Assembly: GCA_002197995.1 (NCBI GenBank)
Contig: NGZR01000003.1
Span: 4,340,001-4,404,000 of the forward strand
DNA: 64,000 nucleotides
Source: Gaeumannomyces sp. JS-464
Lineage: Eukaryota; Ascomycota; Sordariomycetes; Magnaporthales; Magnaporthaceae
Direction of reading: 5' to 3'
Under the pieces are notes generated by a model. The model worked only from the letters and a program-made list of their open reading frames with translations, made no database searches and was not told the DNA's origin. Positions within the stretch are counted from its first letter, which is position 1. Every line of letters begins with the position of its first letter. Made by a program: the position numbers and the translations under genes. Positions 10,162-22,123 of this stretch are shown here, one piece after another.

Positions 10162-13100
10162 CTAACAAATTAAACCCGAAGGCACACGGGGGTCGGGCCG
10201 CATTCCGGCGCTCCTTGTTAGTAAGCGGGCAATCGACAATAGGGCGTAAAAATACGCCGGGGCGTTGTAAAGCGCTGCGGGTGGTAGTGATGCTGTTGGC
10301 CGGCGGGTATGCCGGAAAAGGGGTAAAGCCGGGTTTAGCGGGGGAGGGGGTTTTCGGACCTCCTTTAGGCCCGGCCTAAAGTGCGGGGGATTAACGAGCC
10401 TACTGTTAATCCTAATAGTACAAAGGAAAAGGTTAAGTATAGGCTTTTTGGGCCTGTTATTATCGTCCGGCGATAGTGTAGTAGTTGGTGGCTTTAACGA
10501 ACGAAGCAAAAAGAGGGCTTTTGGAAAAGCCGTTTCCAATATCCGGGCCTATCGAAGGCCGGGGGAGGGTCCGCTATAGCCATTTGTTTTTTGCCGCCTA
10601 GCCACCTGCAAAATACAGGTGGGAAGGGGATTTTGCCCGCACGGCACGGGTTATCGTCTTCGTGCTGGAACTTTCGGTGGTACCAGTCGAAATCCCCGTG
10701 GCCGGTGCGTGCGGCTATTAGCCGTTGCAATACCTTCCGGTGCAGTTGCAACGCTTCGGGCGTGTGTTGTGGTACCGGCGGGAGGCTATAGCCTTATACC
10801 GATCCGGAAAGTTGTTTAAACCATGCGTTCCGGGCGTCCCGGGCTGTTTTCCGGGCTAAAGCCTTTACTCCGGCCACCGTTGGTTTAAAATGTTGGGGTA
10901 TTGGCAGGGCCGATCCAACTTTGCTTCGGTTGCCTTCGTTTCCGGGGATTCCCGTATGCCCGGGGACCAACGACGTGTATTGGTACTTGTTTATAAAGCA
11001 ATGGATTTTTTAAAGGCCCTTTGTAAACTATTAGGGCCGTGCTTAAAAGCCGTTAGCCGCCGAGGTGTTATCGAGGCACAAGTGGAAAGTGCAATTGCGG
11101 AAGCTCCAAACGGCTTTACGGAGGCCCATTCGGGCCCCTCCGCTTCGCCGTCGAATACTTCCGCCGGATGCGCTAACCGGCCGTGCCCGGAAAGTTTGCG
11201 TTAGCCGGCTTGGTATATTACCCAGCCGTATCCAACTGCCCCGTTTTGCTTTGGACCCGTCGCTATATATTATAACGTCGGTAAGTGGGAGGGTGCGAAG
11301 CCACGCTAAAAGCTTTTGCGGCTGCGGGCTTTTCTTATGTGGCCCTCGTAAGCCCCGTATATTTATAAGGGAGGTAAGCCGGGCGGTGCAAGCCGGAAGG
11401 AGTTCGGCCGTCCTTTGCAAGGTCGCAAGCTTGCCGGGAAGGCTTGCCCTTTGGGCCTCGGGCGTTAAAAGCCGGCTTAGCCGCTGCGGCTAGGGGTAAT
11501 CTTTTCCGGAACCGTATTTATACGGGCCGCGAAACGAAGCGGGCTTGTTCCAAAAGCGCTTGGGCGTTTGGGATGCCGGATTCGTAATGTAAAGCGTTTA
11601 TCGGTGCGGTTTTCCAACCGGAACCACTGCCCGGAGGGACGCGGTTAAGGCTTTGTCCACCCGTTCGATTAAATGGCCTTAGCGGATAATTGCTATGTGC
11701 TGGTTTGTACGGGTGTGGTTTGGTTTTGCCCTTATACCACACTTCGGCCCCGTATAAAGCCGTAGGGATTATAACCGTTATAACGGCTTTATGTACCGAA
11801 TGTGCCGGTATCCCCCTATCGAATTCGTAAGCCTCCGGAGGTGGTTGGCAACGCTTTGGGCTTTTGCAGCCCTATTATCACGTGGGCTTTAAAATTAAGC
11901 CTTTGGTCGAAAAAACCCCTAACCACCGTAAAGCTCCTGTAGCTTGTTATATGGTAAGGCCTTCCGCCGTAACCGCGGGGTGTGGGATTTTTCCGCCTAA
12001 AAATGCATAAGCTCGCATTTCCCGGGTCGAAAGCCACTTATTAGCCCTTCCCCACGTAGGATTTCCGTTACCGTGCCCCTGCTTTACGGGAGCATTCCTC
12101 CGGAGTGCTACCCGTTACGCAAATGCCTATATCGTCCGCGTATCCGTACCTAACCGCTTTTGCTTTAGGTAGGATTTCGGCCATATAAAGCATAAACAGG
12201 ACCGGTAACGCCGGTAACCCTTAGGGTAACCCGCAGTCCGGGGAAAAAGGGGGTGCCGTGGCGTCCTCCAAACGCACTTTAACCACCCTGTTTCCTGCAA
12301 AAATAATACCCATCGTATTAACGTTGGATCCCAGCCTTGGTTTAGGAGCCTCCGAAAAAGCCTCCGGCGGAGTACGGCGTCGAAAGCCCCTTGTACATCC
12401 ATGGTAACGAGGGCGGCCGTTTTATGCTTTTGGAAAGCCCGTTACCTCGTGGGCCACGCATGCCGTTAAATCGATGGCGGCCTTTTTCGGGGTAGCCCCG
12501 GCGTGTTGCGGGGCTATAAGCCCGTGTTGTAATGCGAGGACGCATCCGCGAAGCCATTAAGCCGCTCCAGCCCTTTCCTTAAGCACGGGAGCAAAGCTAT
12601 CGGGCGGTAGGATTTTGGGTCGTTATATCCGTTTTTTGCTTTTTTAGCATAACCACTTCCGCTGTGCGGAAAGGGCCGGGTGGTGCCCGGCTTTAAAGCA
12701 GGCTTCGAAAAAGGCCTTAACGTATTCCCTATTTGCCGGCCAGCCGCTGTAAGCAGTTTAACCGTTAAAAAGTCGACGCCCGGGGCCGTGTTTGCCGTGC
12801 CGACGGTGCACTTCCGGCATTCCAAAGGGACGTGGGGGTCCCACGGGATTTGTGCGGTTTTTGGGTAGCCCTTTGCTGTAACGGGTCCTTTTGTAAGTCG
12901 TCCTCCGCCGTAAACCTACGGAGGATTTTGCGGCCTAATGCTTCCGCTTTATCCCTGGGGCTATTATAAACCTCCCCGTCGATATTTAACGGGGGAAGCC
13001 GTATAGCGGGTGTAAGTTTATGCCATTTTACAGCACGGTATAGCGCTTTCGGGAATCCACTTCTTCCAGCACGCTGGCCTAATGCTGTTTTTAGCCCGAA

Positions 13101-14030
13101 CCGTTGCTTTTAAAGCACGGGCTTCGGCCGTAAAAGGCCCGCCGTTTCCCATAGCTTTTGCAAGGTCCCGTTGGGCGTTGGCGCACTTTTCGTTCCACTA
13201 GGGTTGGCCTTTTCTTTTAGCTTTAGGCCCCCGGCCGAAAGCTATTAACGCATTTTTAGCAGGTTTGTTAATGCTTCGGCCGCTTTATCCAAGTAATCGT
13301 GCTGGATTTTAAGTGGCGGCAGGCTGCCGGCCCCCGTTGCTACCGCGTTTGCGAAACGGTAGTTTATCGTTTGGTAGCGTAACGCGCCGGCAGTCCGGAA
13401 CGGAGTTATTAGGTTTAGGAACCTCGATCCGTATCGAGCGGTGGTCCGAATCGGTTGCTAGCGAAGGGTCGATTTCCGCTGTTGCCAAAGGGGCGTTGGA
13501 AAAGGTAAAATCCAAAACGCCCCTATCGTTATGCGTAGGTTGGCCTGGGTCGGTAAGTAGGAGGAGGTTATAGTATTAGCCCATTGGGCTATATCCTAGC
13601 CCCTATTCCTATTACCCTTAACCGGATCCCACGCCGGAACCTGCGTTAAAGTCCCCAGCTATAATGCATTTTGCCGTTGGGCGCCAACGTAGTAAAAGGT
13701 TTAACGAGGGTTAAAGGGTCCCTTGGAGGCCTATATACGTTAACGAAGTGCACCCGGCGACGGTAAGCCAAAGGATGTCCCGGGTGTTGCCTGCCGGCCG
13801 GTCCGCTACGGGCCGAAGCCCCGGGTCTTTCCGTACGTAAGTTATTACCCGAGGCCTGGTTTGGTGGTCGTGCCAGCTATTTACCGGAGTAAATAGCTCG
13901 TACGACGGGTGGGTGCAAAGCATAAGCTTCCCTTTCCACGCGCTAGGGGCTCCTGCATTAGCACCACGTCGATTTTAGCTCCAAAATAGTTGGAGTAAAA
14001 TAGCCCCCGCTTCCCAGCTACGTCGAACGT
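10162..14030 (-). pseudogene. LINE copy 2 ORF2: endonuclease, reverse transcriptase, RNase H
   Basis: Same domain order as copy 1. The endonuclease lies about 14,010-13,440. At 13,651-13,658 it keeps the codon for Asp in the GDFN motif that copy 1 has lost. The reverse transcriptase lies about 12,825-12,125; the YADD box is present at nucleotide level near 12,130-12,150 but shifted out of frame. The RNase H lies about 11,420-10,890 and the terminal Cys/His region about 10,751-10,494, where a frame change has damaged the second Cys. Numerous single-base deletions break the frame. Confidence 0.82.
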
Positions 14031-14149
14031 TCGCTTAGGCGGCGGTTAAAGCACGGCGTTCGGGGCGAAGCCCGGGCGCCGGGCCTATTGCCATGCGTTT
14101 GTTGTATCCGGTTGGCTGCTGGCATACGTAAAAGCGGCGTTGGTTATTG

Positions 14150-16007
14150 GGGCTTTGGCCTGGGGTTGTTGGCCGGCGGTACCGTCGGTTTCCTTCGGGG
14201 TTTCCGGTTATTTCGATAGCCCTTTCGGGCTCGGGGAGGTCCAGTTCCATATCCGCCAGTACTTCGTATTGGTTGTTAAAACTAACCCTAAGCCTTTTGG
14301 CAAAGTGCTTTTCCCTTCGGCCGTACGGGCCACGCCTTCCGGGGCCACGGGCCTGCCGGGCTTTCCTCGGCGGCGTTGGCGGTGGCAGCAGCGGCAGGAA
14401 CGGCGGCGGCGGCGGGGGTAACGGAAGCAGCGGCGTTGCCGGTACCGGCCGCGGGATTAGCATTAGCGGTAGCGGTTACAACGGAATTATCCGTAGTAAC
14501 CGCGGTTGCAGGAAGGGCGTTGGCGGTGGCGGCAGCGGCGGCCGCGGCGGCCGCGGCGGTGGCGGCGGCAGCGGCGGCTTCCACCTCTTTTACCGCCGCC
14601 CGGTACGCTTATGCGCCTAATTTCCTAACCGCGCCTTTTTCCCCACGGGTTAAATGCTTTAGCATTCCGTTTACCCGTACAGGCTTTAAAGGGCAGTTCG
14701 GGTGGTTGGCTGGGTACGGGCCCGAGCAGTTCGCGCATTGCGGGGGGGCCGTACACGGTTGTACGTGCCGGTCGTCGTTTATTTTCCCGCACCGAAGGCA
14801 CCTATCGGCCCGGGCGCAGTTACGGGCCACGTGGAAACCGTGGCAGCCAGGGGTGTGCTGGGTAACCGGCGGGTGTCGTTGTACGCGGCGTGAAAAGGAA
14901 GTGATCCCCCAAAGCCTAAACCCGGCCACTTGCGAATAAAGGGATATAATCCACGATATACGCCCTTGGTAGTCGACCCGGCCCCGGAAGGCTTAACGTT
15001 TACCGGTTTATGCCCTGTTTGGGCTTCCACTTCCTCCCGAACCAGTTTATCCGATACCGGGACGCACTGTCCAAAGCCGTTAGTTAAGGAGGTAAGGCAG
15101 CCGGAAATTACGTAATTGTACTAAATTTCGGGCTTTTCGATCCTTTCGGCGTTATATAAACGGCCTAGTTCGGATCGGTGTTGCAAAAGCCGGCTTTGGA
15201 TATCGGCCGTTTTTGCTTTTAACACGAACCCCGTAGGGGATCGGTACGCCTCCGGGACATCGGCCGTCGTAAACGGCAGGTCCCTGCTGTCGGCAAGGGC
15301 TTTGCGAATGCTAAAGCCCGTTTGTTGGTTGGCCCAAGCCTGCCGTTCTTCCGGGATCCTAACGAACACCCGGAAGTCGGCTTTAGGGCTTGTTGGTAAG
15401 CGGGGTGCCCGGGTTTGGGGCGTACGGCCCCGAAAAGCCTGTGCGGGTTGTTGGGTTGTTGGTGGCCCTCCCGGGCCACCGACGCGTAGGTGGCTGGGGG
15501 GGCGCGCGTTGCGGGGGCTCCGGGGCCCCGTATAGGCTTCTTTCCTTTTCGACCGGCGTAGGTAGGCCGAAAAGGGCTTGTTTGGCGTAGTCGATAAAGC
15601 AATCTTTCCAGCCGTTGGCTTCGGGGATTGCTTCCGCCGGAAGGGAGGCAATGCCGGCGTCGATAGATCGGGCCAGCGTGGCGCAAATTAGGGCCGTTTG
15701 TTGTTGTTTGCGGCTATAGCTCGCAATAATTTCCTCCGCGGCCGCCGCGGCCGACCCGACGGGTGGGCGCGTACGCCGCCGTTGGGGAGGGGGGGAGGGG
15801 CACCTGTGCCGGTGCTGCCGTCATGGGAGCCTTTCTGGCCCTGATCGGGCCCTGTTGGTGTTGCTGATTCCGCAACGGGGACGGCGTAGTCGGGTGCGCT
15901 GACGGCGGGGGGGCCGGGTGGCCGCGACGCGTTCCTCCGGGCCGTTGGGCCGACGAGGAGGGCGCGCGCCACCCTATTGGCCGAAGGGGGGCTGTTGGCA
16001 ACGGCAT
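14150..16007 (-). pseudogene. LINE copy 2 ORF1: gag-like zinc-knuckle protein
   Basis: Counterpart of the copy 1 ORF1. A start-like MPLPTAP lies at about 16,007, followed by a basic/proline-rich N-terminal part. The knuckles CLRCGKINDDRHVQPC and CANCSGPYPANHPNC lie at about 14,860-14,700, and an alanine-rich tract at 14,584-14,380. The relic is broken in several places; the alanine-rich part and the knuckles are not in one frame. Confidence 0.75.
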
Positions 16008-16142
16008 GTTGCCGTCGCCAGCGCCGTTGGCGGCGAGGTTATTGGTGTTGGGTCGCTAATTGGCGGGTGTTAAGGATTTGTATGCAATTTGCAGTGTGCA
16101 CTAACAGCGCAATGCCAAGAATTGGTGAATTCGAGGAAGGTG

Positions 16143-16157
16143 CTGGGTTTGTAGTGA
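16143..16157. repeat. 15 bp direct repeat flanking the LINE pair (right copy)
   Basis: Perfect copy of 3762-3776 (ctgggtttgtagtga), abutting the 5' end of LINE copy 2. It marks the right border of the composite insertion. Sequence to its right is unrelated to the LINE. Confidence 0.75.
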
Positions 16158-17886
16158 GGTTGCTTTATGAGAGGTGATTTGAGTATGGCTAGAACTATAC
16201 AGCAAACCTACACATGATAAACCCTGAGGGCGCAAGCGCAGGAGAAAATCAATACAGGGAAATTCTAACTGGATTGACGAGCGGGGGGTATATAAACTTA
16301 CTACTCGCCGCTTGATTCGGGCCTTTGTCCTTTTTCTTTCCCTCTCGGGGGCGACTATTCCCTTCGCCCAGGACAGTCGCCTCCCCTGCGCCGTTGCTTA
16401 ACAAAAAGCCAGCGAATATGCGCAGCGGAAGTGGCCACTATACCCACAGGTGCTGGTGGGCATCAAAGCCGGTAATTAGGGGTGCAATACAAAATGGTTT
16501 TTTGGTTTTTTAACACCCCGGCCGGTTTTTTGGATAAGCGAGGATCGTCACAAGGGGCCCTATAACAAAAAATGTACCTTTATAAATAGATTTTTTCTAT
16601 TTTTAATCCCTGGCAGTAGTTTGCAAACGAATTTCCCTTTTAGAGGTGGCGAAAAAAAAAATTTATTATTATCTGGTCCTATTTGCACGCACCAAGCCCT
16701 TATGCCCGGCCTTTTATACGTGCCCGGCCTTTTACATATGCCCGGCCTTCCCTGGGGAAGCCCTCCTTAGGAAAGCCCTCCTTGGAGCGGCCCTTTTTAG
16801 GCTCGAATTTTTCCAAGTCAAATTTTTTCGAAAAGCGGAGGGTGGCCGGCTTTATATATTTAACGGGTGGCAAAGGAGGTGGCAAAAGAGGTGGCACCGG
16901 CAGTGGGAGGTGGCCAGGGGACGCGATTCGTTGGCCTGCGAAAAGATACTTCTAGCGGGTTTTCCAGAAGATCTTCACAAGGGTTCGCACCAGATCCGCA
17001 AACCGGTTTTTCAGCGGTTTTTAAAAATAGTGTGGTAAAAACTAAAAAACCGTTTTGTATTGATCACGCCTTAATCTCAACTCTCAGCAAGCACAACGAC
17101 CTAATAATTAAATCAACAGATAGGACCAGCGTCGCCTTTAAGCCTCTCGTGGCTCCGACACTCATTGAGGGAATTGAAGCGGCATCTTCAAGCGAAACAA
17201 CACGCCTGAGACAAAGAAGGCTTCTGAAAATAACCCCGGTCTCGGGGAGGATTTTTTTTTCTGGAAAGGGAATACGTTTAGCTTAATAGCTAGCTTGCCC
17301 TCGGATCGAGCTGGTAGCAGATACTTCCATGACCACCCTGTTCAGAACGAGCTGGCGTCGGGATGCGCAGCCGCGGGATCGCTTTCGAGGAGTCTTCATG
17401 CGGCGTGCAGGCCCACGGTGCCCGGCGTGTTTGGAGCATGCTAGCTCCATACATCTCTTTCACCTGATCACACGCCGCTGAGACGCTTAGGTATTACAAC
17501 GCGACAGGCTGGTGGAGCGGAGCTGTTCCTGTCTGCGCTGGGAACCGATGTTATGCCCATATTATTTAGGGCAAGGTGGCGTCAACGGTTGGCGGGTGTA
17601 GGCCCTGAAAAAATCTTTAGCAAACTCTGGGTGGAATTAATTCGACACTTGTACCAGAAGAGAATGGACAGTTTTCCTTTCTCAGAATATATGGCTCGGG
17701 GTGATCTCGGAGGCCAGGACTATCTAAATACGTGACCAGTTTTCTAACTATTTGTCTCGACTTTCAGGTACTCTTACATGCGGCCTTGGTAGTTCAGGCC
17801 ACTTTTTGCACAGCTCGCAAATCCCCTCCTACCAACTTTGGTGCGTCCAGATCGGGGTTCATTGGGTTTTCTGGCAGTGAACACGA
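16158..17886. other. intergenic, with short degenerate direct repeats
   Basis: No convincing gene. Between about 16,700 and 16,900 there are short imperfect tandem units: three copies of gcccggcctt spaced 18 to 20 bp, then units around ggaagccctcctt, then ggtggcaaa(g/a)gaggtggc. They give long but low-complexity open frames on both strands, which I do not call as genes. The rest is ordinary non-coding sequence downstream of the tyrosinase. Confidence 0.5.
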
Positions 17887-20630
17887 TTATTTGGTGTGAA
17901 GGCCACCGAGCTTTGCGTCGCCTGGGCTGACGGCCTCACTTTTGTACGCTTCGCCGACAATTTGAGGGAGCTGCGACGCCGTGGGCGGGGGCACAATCTC
18001 GCTCTCCTGGACCTGAAGCTTGAGGCTGGGCGCCGAAGCCACGGGAGTGTAGGAGCCGTTGATCTAAACGGTTGGTTCGTTCAAGAGTCAATCAGCCGGT
18101 TCTCACTTGGGGGAATATCCTAAAGGGGAGTTTTGTGTTGTCGGCCCGGTCGACACGTACCTGTTTGATCTCGGCCCGCAGCTGCCCCTGAAGCTTGTCG
18201 ATCATGGTCGAGTTCCCGGCCTCGTACGCAGTCCCATTCACGCTTGGCCCGCGTCCTCGTCGCTGAGCCGCAGGAAGCGGTCGAGCGGGAAGGTGGAGTA
18301 GGTCATGCCGGTAGTCGGCATGGACGGGATGCTCATGCGGCCGGCCCTGCGCGAGCCCACGTAGAAGTATATGGTGCAGGGGAGGTTCAGCTCGCCGCGC
18401 TCGACCTGGGCCTGCACCGAGTACGACGCCTTGGTGTCGGCGGGCGAGTCGCCGCAGCCCGGGCCGTCGCCGGCGGGGGCTTGCTCCTGCCCTCGGTGCT
18501 GTTGTGGCCGTAGTACCCGTCGTCGGCGGCCGGCTTGCCACCGCCATAGGTCGGCTTGTCGGGCGGCGCGTCTCCGCCGTAGGTCGGCTGGCTGGCTGCT
18601 GCCTCGACACTGGAAGTCGGCGTGTTGGCTGACGTGCCAGTCGGCGCGCCAGCTGGTGCGCTGCCGCCATACGTCGCGCCGCTGGCTGAGTTGTCTCCAC
18701 CGTGAGTGGACTTGTTATCCTGATAGTCCTGGTAGTCGGCGCTAACCTCCGCGATGTACCCTATTGCCCGCCTCGCGAGTCTCCGGCGCTTGCCCTTGCC
18801 GCCTTTACCCTTGCCGTCGAGGTCGGGGCCTGCAGGAGGAGCAGGGGGCGCCGGGGGACCCCGGGACGAAGCCTGGGGCCAGGAGCTGGGCCAATAGGGG
18901 AGGAACGGGGATGGGGAGCGGCAGCCCCGAGTTTCCTCCTCCTCCAGGTGCCAAGGTCGGGGCGCCGGATCCCCCGTTGGTGGCTGCGGTCGGGGGAACA
19001 CTAGCGGCAGTGGTTGGGTTGCCGCCGTTGGAGGGAATGCTGCTGCCCGAGGGGGTGGCGACAACTGTGTTGGAAGTGGCGGGCAGAGAAGAGGCTGCCT
19101 GGGCACTGCTTGAGGTGGAGCGGGTGTCGAAGAGGGCCTTGCCGAACTGCTGCTGGCCGAGGAACCGATCGGCTGGGATCCGGCAAGTCCGCCGCCGTAC
19201 AGGTTGTTGACGGCAACGATGACGGCGGCGCGTGTGCCCTCCTTGTTCTGCGACCAGTCGTCGATCTCGGGATAGGTGTAGCCAAACGGGGCGGTGTTGG
19301 CGACGGACCGGCCGGTGTGGAAATTGCCGTTTGTCCGGTAGAAGGGGCTCAGGGACGAGTCGCCGTTGATAGAAGACCCTCTGACCGTGGAGAACTGGCC
19401 ATTTGTGGCCATGGCGACGGTCTGGAAGGTGTTGTTGTAGTTAATAGCCTGCCACATGGCGATTTAGCGGTCAACGTTGTAGTGGTGCAGCATGAAGATG
19501 GGATCAAAAGCCGAGTAGTCGAGGTAGGCCATGACGGCGTACATGGTGGCGTGGACGTCGTTGTGCGGGGCTTCGAACGAGGCGTCCTGAGATGCCGTGG
19601 TGGCCATGGTGTTGTAGTCGGTCACGCGCGTAAGCACATTGTAGATCGAGTCCTTGAGCGACTTTGCCACATCGGCGAGGTTGCTGTTGACAATGTCAAT
19701 CTGGCTGTTACCCCGGCTGTCGGGCTGGCGTGTGGTCTGAGGCCAGCCCCACAGATTGCGGTCCTGGCTGGTCGGAAACCAGTTGCTGTTCAGGGTACTG
19801 CTGCCACTTGTAGCTCCAAAGCGGGTTGGGGACCATGACCTGGCCGGACGGCCCGTTCATGGTGATATTTGGCGTTGATGCCACCTGAGGGAGCACAGGG
19901 TTGGCAGCCCAGTCCCAGTACGGAGTGCGCCAGGTGGCTGCCGCAGCCTGGTATGCCGCTGCGTTGTCGCCCGTGTACTGGGCGGCGACGGCGCTGATGT
20001 GGCCTGAAAGAACTTGCTCGAGCAGTGCCAGGTAAGGCCGATGCCAGGCCGGGAATTGGATGTCCTGTCATCACGGGAGCTGACGGTGAGCGATGGCCGG
20101 CACAAGTGATGTTGGGGTGCGTACGTTGTGAGGACAGTAGCCCCTGTTGACACCCCCTGCCACCGCCTCAACTCCGTTCCAGGCGATATACGGCCGTCCG
20201 TGGATGCCTTACGGTGACATTCGTGAGTGCTAGTACATGGTGGGAGAATAGCAAGCATCGCGGGCAGCGACAATATCCTGTTAGGGTACTCACCTGCGAT
20301 CTGAAAGTATGACAGTTCGTCATCCTCAGCTTGTGACTGGAACCTTAGCAAGCCAAGGATATACAAGTCCCTGTGCCAGTCCCCGAAAAGCATGAGCGTT
20401 CTGATAGAAGCAAGGCTTCATGAGCCACGGCCCAGGATGCGAGCCTACCATTGTGGGCCGGAGTTTCGCAGAGTGTTGATATCCAGACGGGCCGGCCGCT
20501 GGCCGGTTGCGGTGTTGACACCACTGGCGACTCCCGTGATGGCGACCGGCTGGTTTTGGCCAAGCGCATGTCCTGGTGCCTGGATCAGTGCCAGAAGCAC
20601 TGACACGACAATGGTGCGAACCGGAGACAT
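17887..20630 (-). pseudogene. secreted tyrosinase, disrupted
   Basis: Type-3 copper phenol oxidase (monophenol to o-quinone), probably secreted. The gene has five exons: 20630-20449, 20370-20294, 20207-20125, 20064-18161 and 18063-17887. All introns have GT/AG ends. Exon 1 gives a signal peptide (MSPVRTIVVSVLLALIQAPG). CuA motifs are GYCPHN and FPAWHRPYLALLEQ; CuB motifs are HNDVHATMYAVM and FDPIFMLHHYNVDR. A long Ser/Thr/Pro/Gly linker precedes a C-terminal domain ending GGLHTK. Lesions are a two-base loss in a C run at 19793-19795, a TAA stop at 19464-19466 directly after NVDR, and further frame changes in the linker and C-terminal region. CAA to TAA would be a RIP-type change. Either a recent pseudogene or partly sequence error. 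It is divergent from the neighbouring secreted repeat protein. Confidence 0.78.
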
Positions 20631-22123
20631 CGCGGGCGAATGCGATGAGAAAAGAGCGAAGACAAGGGAGTGTGCGAATCTACAAAGGAAAGAAACGAGA
20701 GTGTGTCGGTTGCGCCTGAGCCGGCCCCATGTTGATCTAGAATACGTAGGCAGGGGCAGAATGGGATTTATACCGGATCTCATGGCAAATCTGGGCGCAA
20801 TGGCATGGCACTGATTTGCTAGATTGGATCGCCAGCAGACCAAACAGGCGCCGGGTGAAACGCCAGCAAGGCTAAGAATACGAAGCGACCCAAAGGAGAC
20901 CTCAAGTTCCCATGTTAGAACCAGCCAGCAACACACTACTATCCATTGCGGTACGTAACAAGCGTTGGCGAGTATGCGTCCCGACTAACCAAAAAGGGGC
21001 CAAAATAAAGGGCATACTGGCCAAACAGAGGATTGGCCATAGCCAGCCGCATGGTTCTAGAAGCACGACGCACGAATAATCCCGGGCTTCGGGCCGCCCA
21101 AAAGACGATGCAGAATTAGAGAGTGCCTGGGTATAAATGCAGCAAGGCTTCGTGTTGGGTTCGCTGTGCACGACCAGAGGATGAAAGGACAATAGGACTA
21201 GCAAGGCCGTGGGTATTGTGGCTTTGCGCCTCTGCTCTGGTCTCGCCGCGCGCTGCTCTCATTGGCACGACGGCTTATTGCCCACCGTCGGGTGCCGTTG
21301 CCTCAGCTAGCCAGTAGCGTGCGAGCATTCCTGCGCGGGCGTTGGGGTGCCACTTTAGCACCAGCTCACAGACCCGGCCGCCTTTCTCCTTTGGTCCATT
21401 TTTGTTCCTCCCGCCGTCCGCCAGCATCGCGATGCACGCAGGAAGCCTTCCGGCATGCGTCATCCGCCAGCCAAGGGCGCTAGGCTGCAAGCAGTAGCAC
21501 CGCTCTGGTCCGCCCCGTGGTTTGATGAGCATGGGTGCTCGGGACTGCGCGCTGAGCCATTCTGCCATTGCCAAACAGTCCACCGCTGGCCTGACGGCGT
21601 CACGGCGGCTCCAACTTCCCAGACAGCTGACTGCCAGACGCGGCGACAGCGACTGCTGGTCCGCCAGCACCTCCACCGCGATCAATTGTCGCACAGGCCT
21701 CAAGCAGACAACGCCTCTGTTGTGATTTCGGAGTGGTGGTGCCCCTATGTCCATCCATTGCGGCTGCTTGGTCCCACGCACTGACCCGGCACAGACCGCA
21801 GATGAAGGTTTAGTGCCGATCAGTGGTGATCTCTGGATCTTGGTCATGACGGGCAGATACCAGAGGCTCGCCTCCGTGACGGAGAACACGCCTCCGACCT
21901 GCATCGGTCTGGATATAAAGATCACCGGAACGGCCGGCTTTTGAGACAACGAGAACTACTCTATCACCGCTACTACTACTACCAACCGATCCATTCACTG
22001 GTCTTTGCACACACTCTTTTTTGCACTTTCCCAATACCTTCCCTTGAACCCGCAGGTCGCTCGTTATCCACACGTTCATTTCTCTCTGTCCAACTTCCAA
22101 GACACTCTCTTTCAACCATCACA
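20631..22123. other. shared upstream region of two divergent secreted-protein genes
   Basis: 1.5 kb between the divergent tyrosinase and Cys-repeat protein. Open frames here lack recognisable domains and codon bias. The last 150 bp before the right-hand gene is strongly pyrimidine-rich, as is usual in fungal leaders, and its start codon has a good context (cacaATGGG). Confidence 0.5.
20765..20771 (-). promoter_or_regulatory. TATA-like element upstream of the tyrosinase
   Basis: TATAAAT on the minus strand, about 135 bp before the tyrosinase start codon and the only good TATA-like match nearby. Position is plausible for a fungal core promoter. No transcript evidence. Confidence 0.35.

Larger units (their letters stand above)
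10029..16142 (-). mobile_element. Tad1-like LINE retrotransposon, copy 2 (degenerate)
   Basis: Second full-length copy, same strand and same ends as copy 1: 3' end at about 10,029 with the GA/CT-rich tail, 5' end at about 16,142 with the block gaattcgaggaaggt. Nucleotide identity with copy 1 is high throughout. The differences are many one- to three-base indels, often in short homopolymers, plus scattered transitions. Copy 2 is about 130 bp shorter, mainly by small deletions. Confidence 0.9.

Noticed and set aside
19014..19838. 274-codon open frame on the plus strand across the tyrosinase
   Set aside because: Opposite-strand shadow of GC-rich codon bias; the minus strand carries the copper-site motifs and introns.
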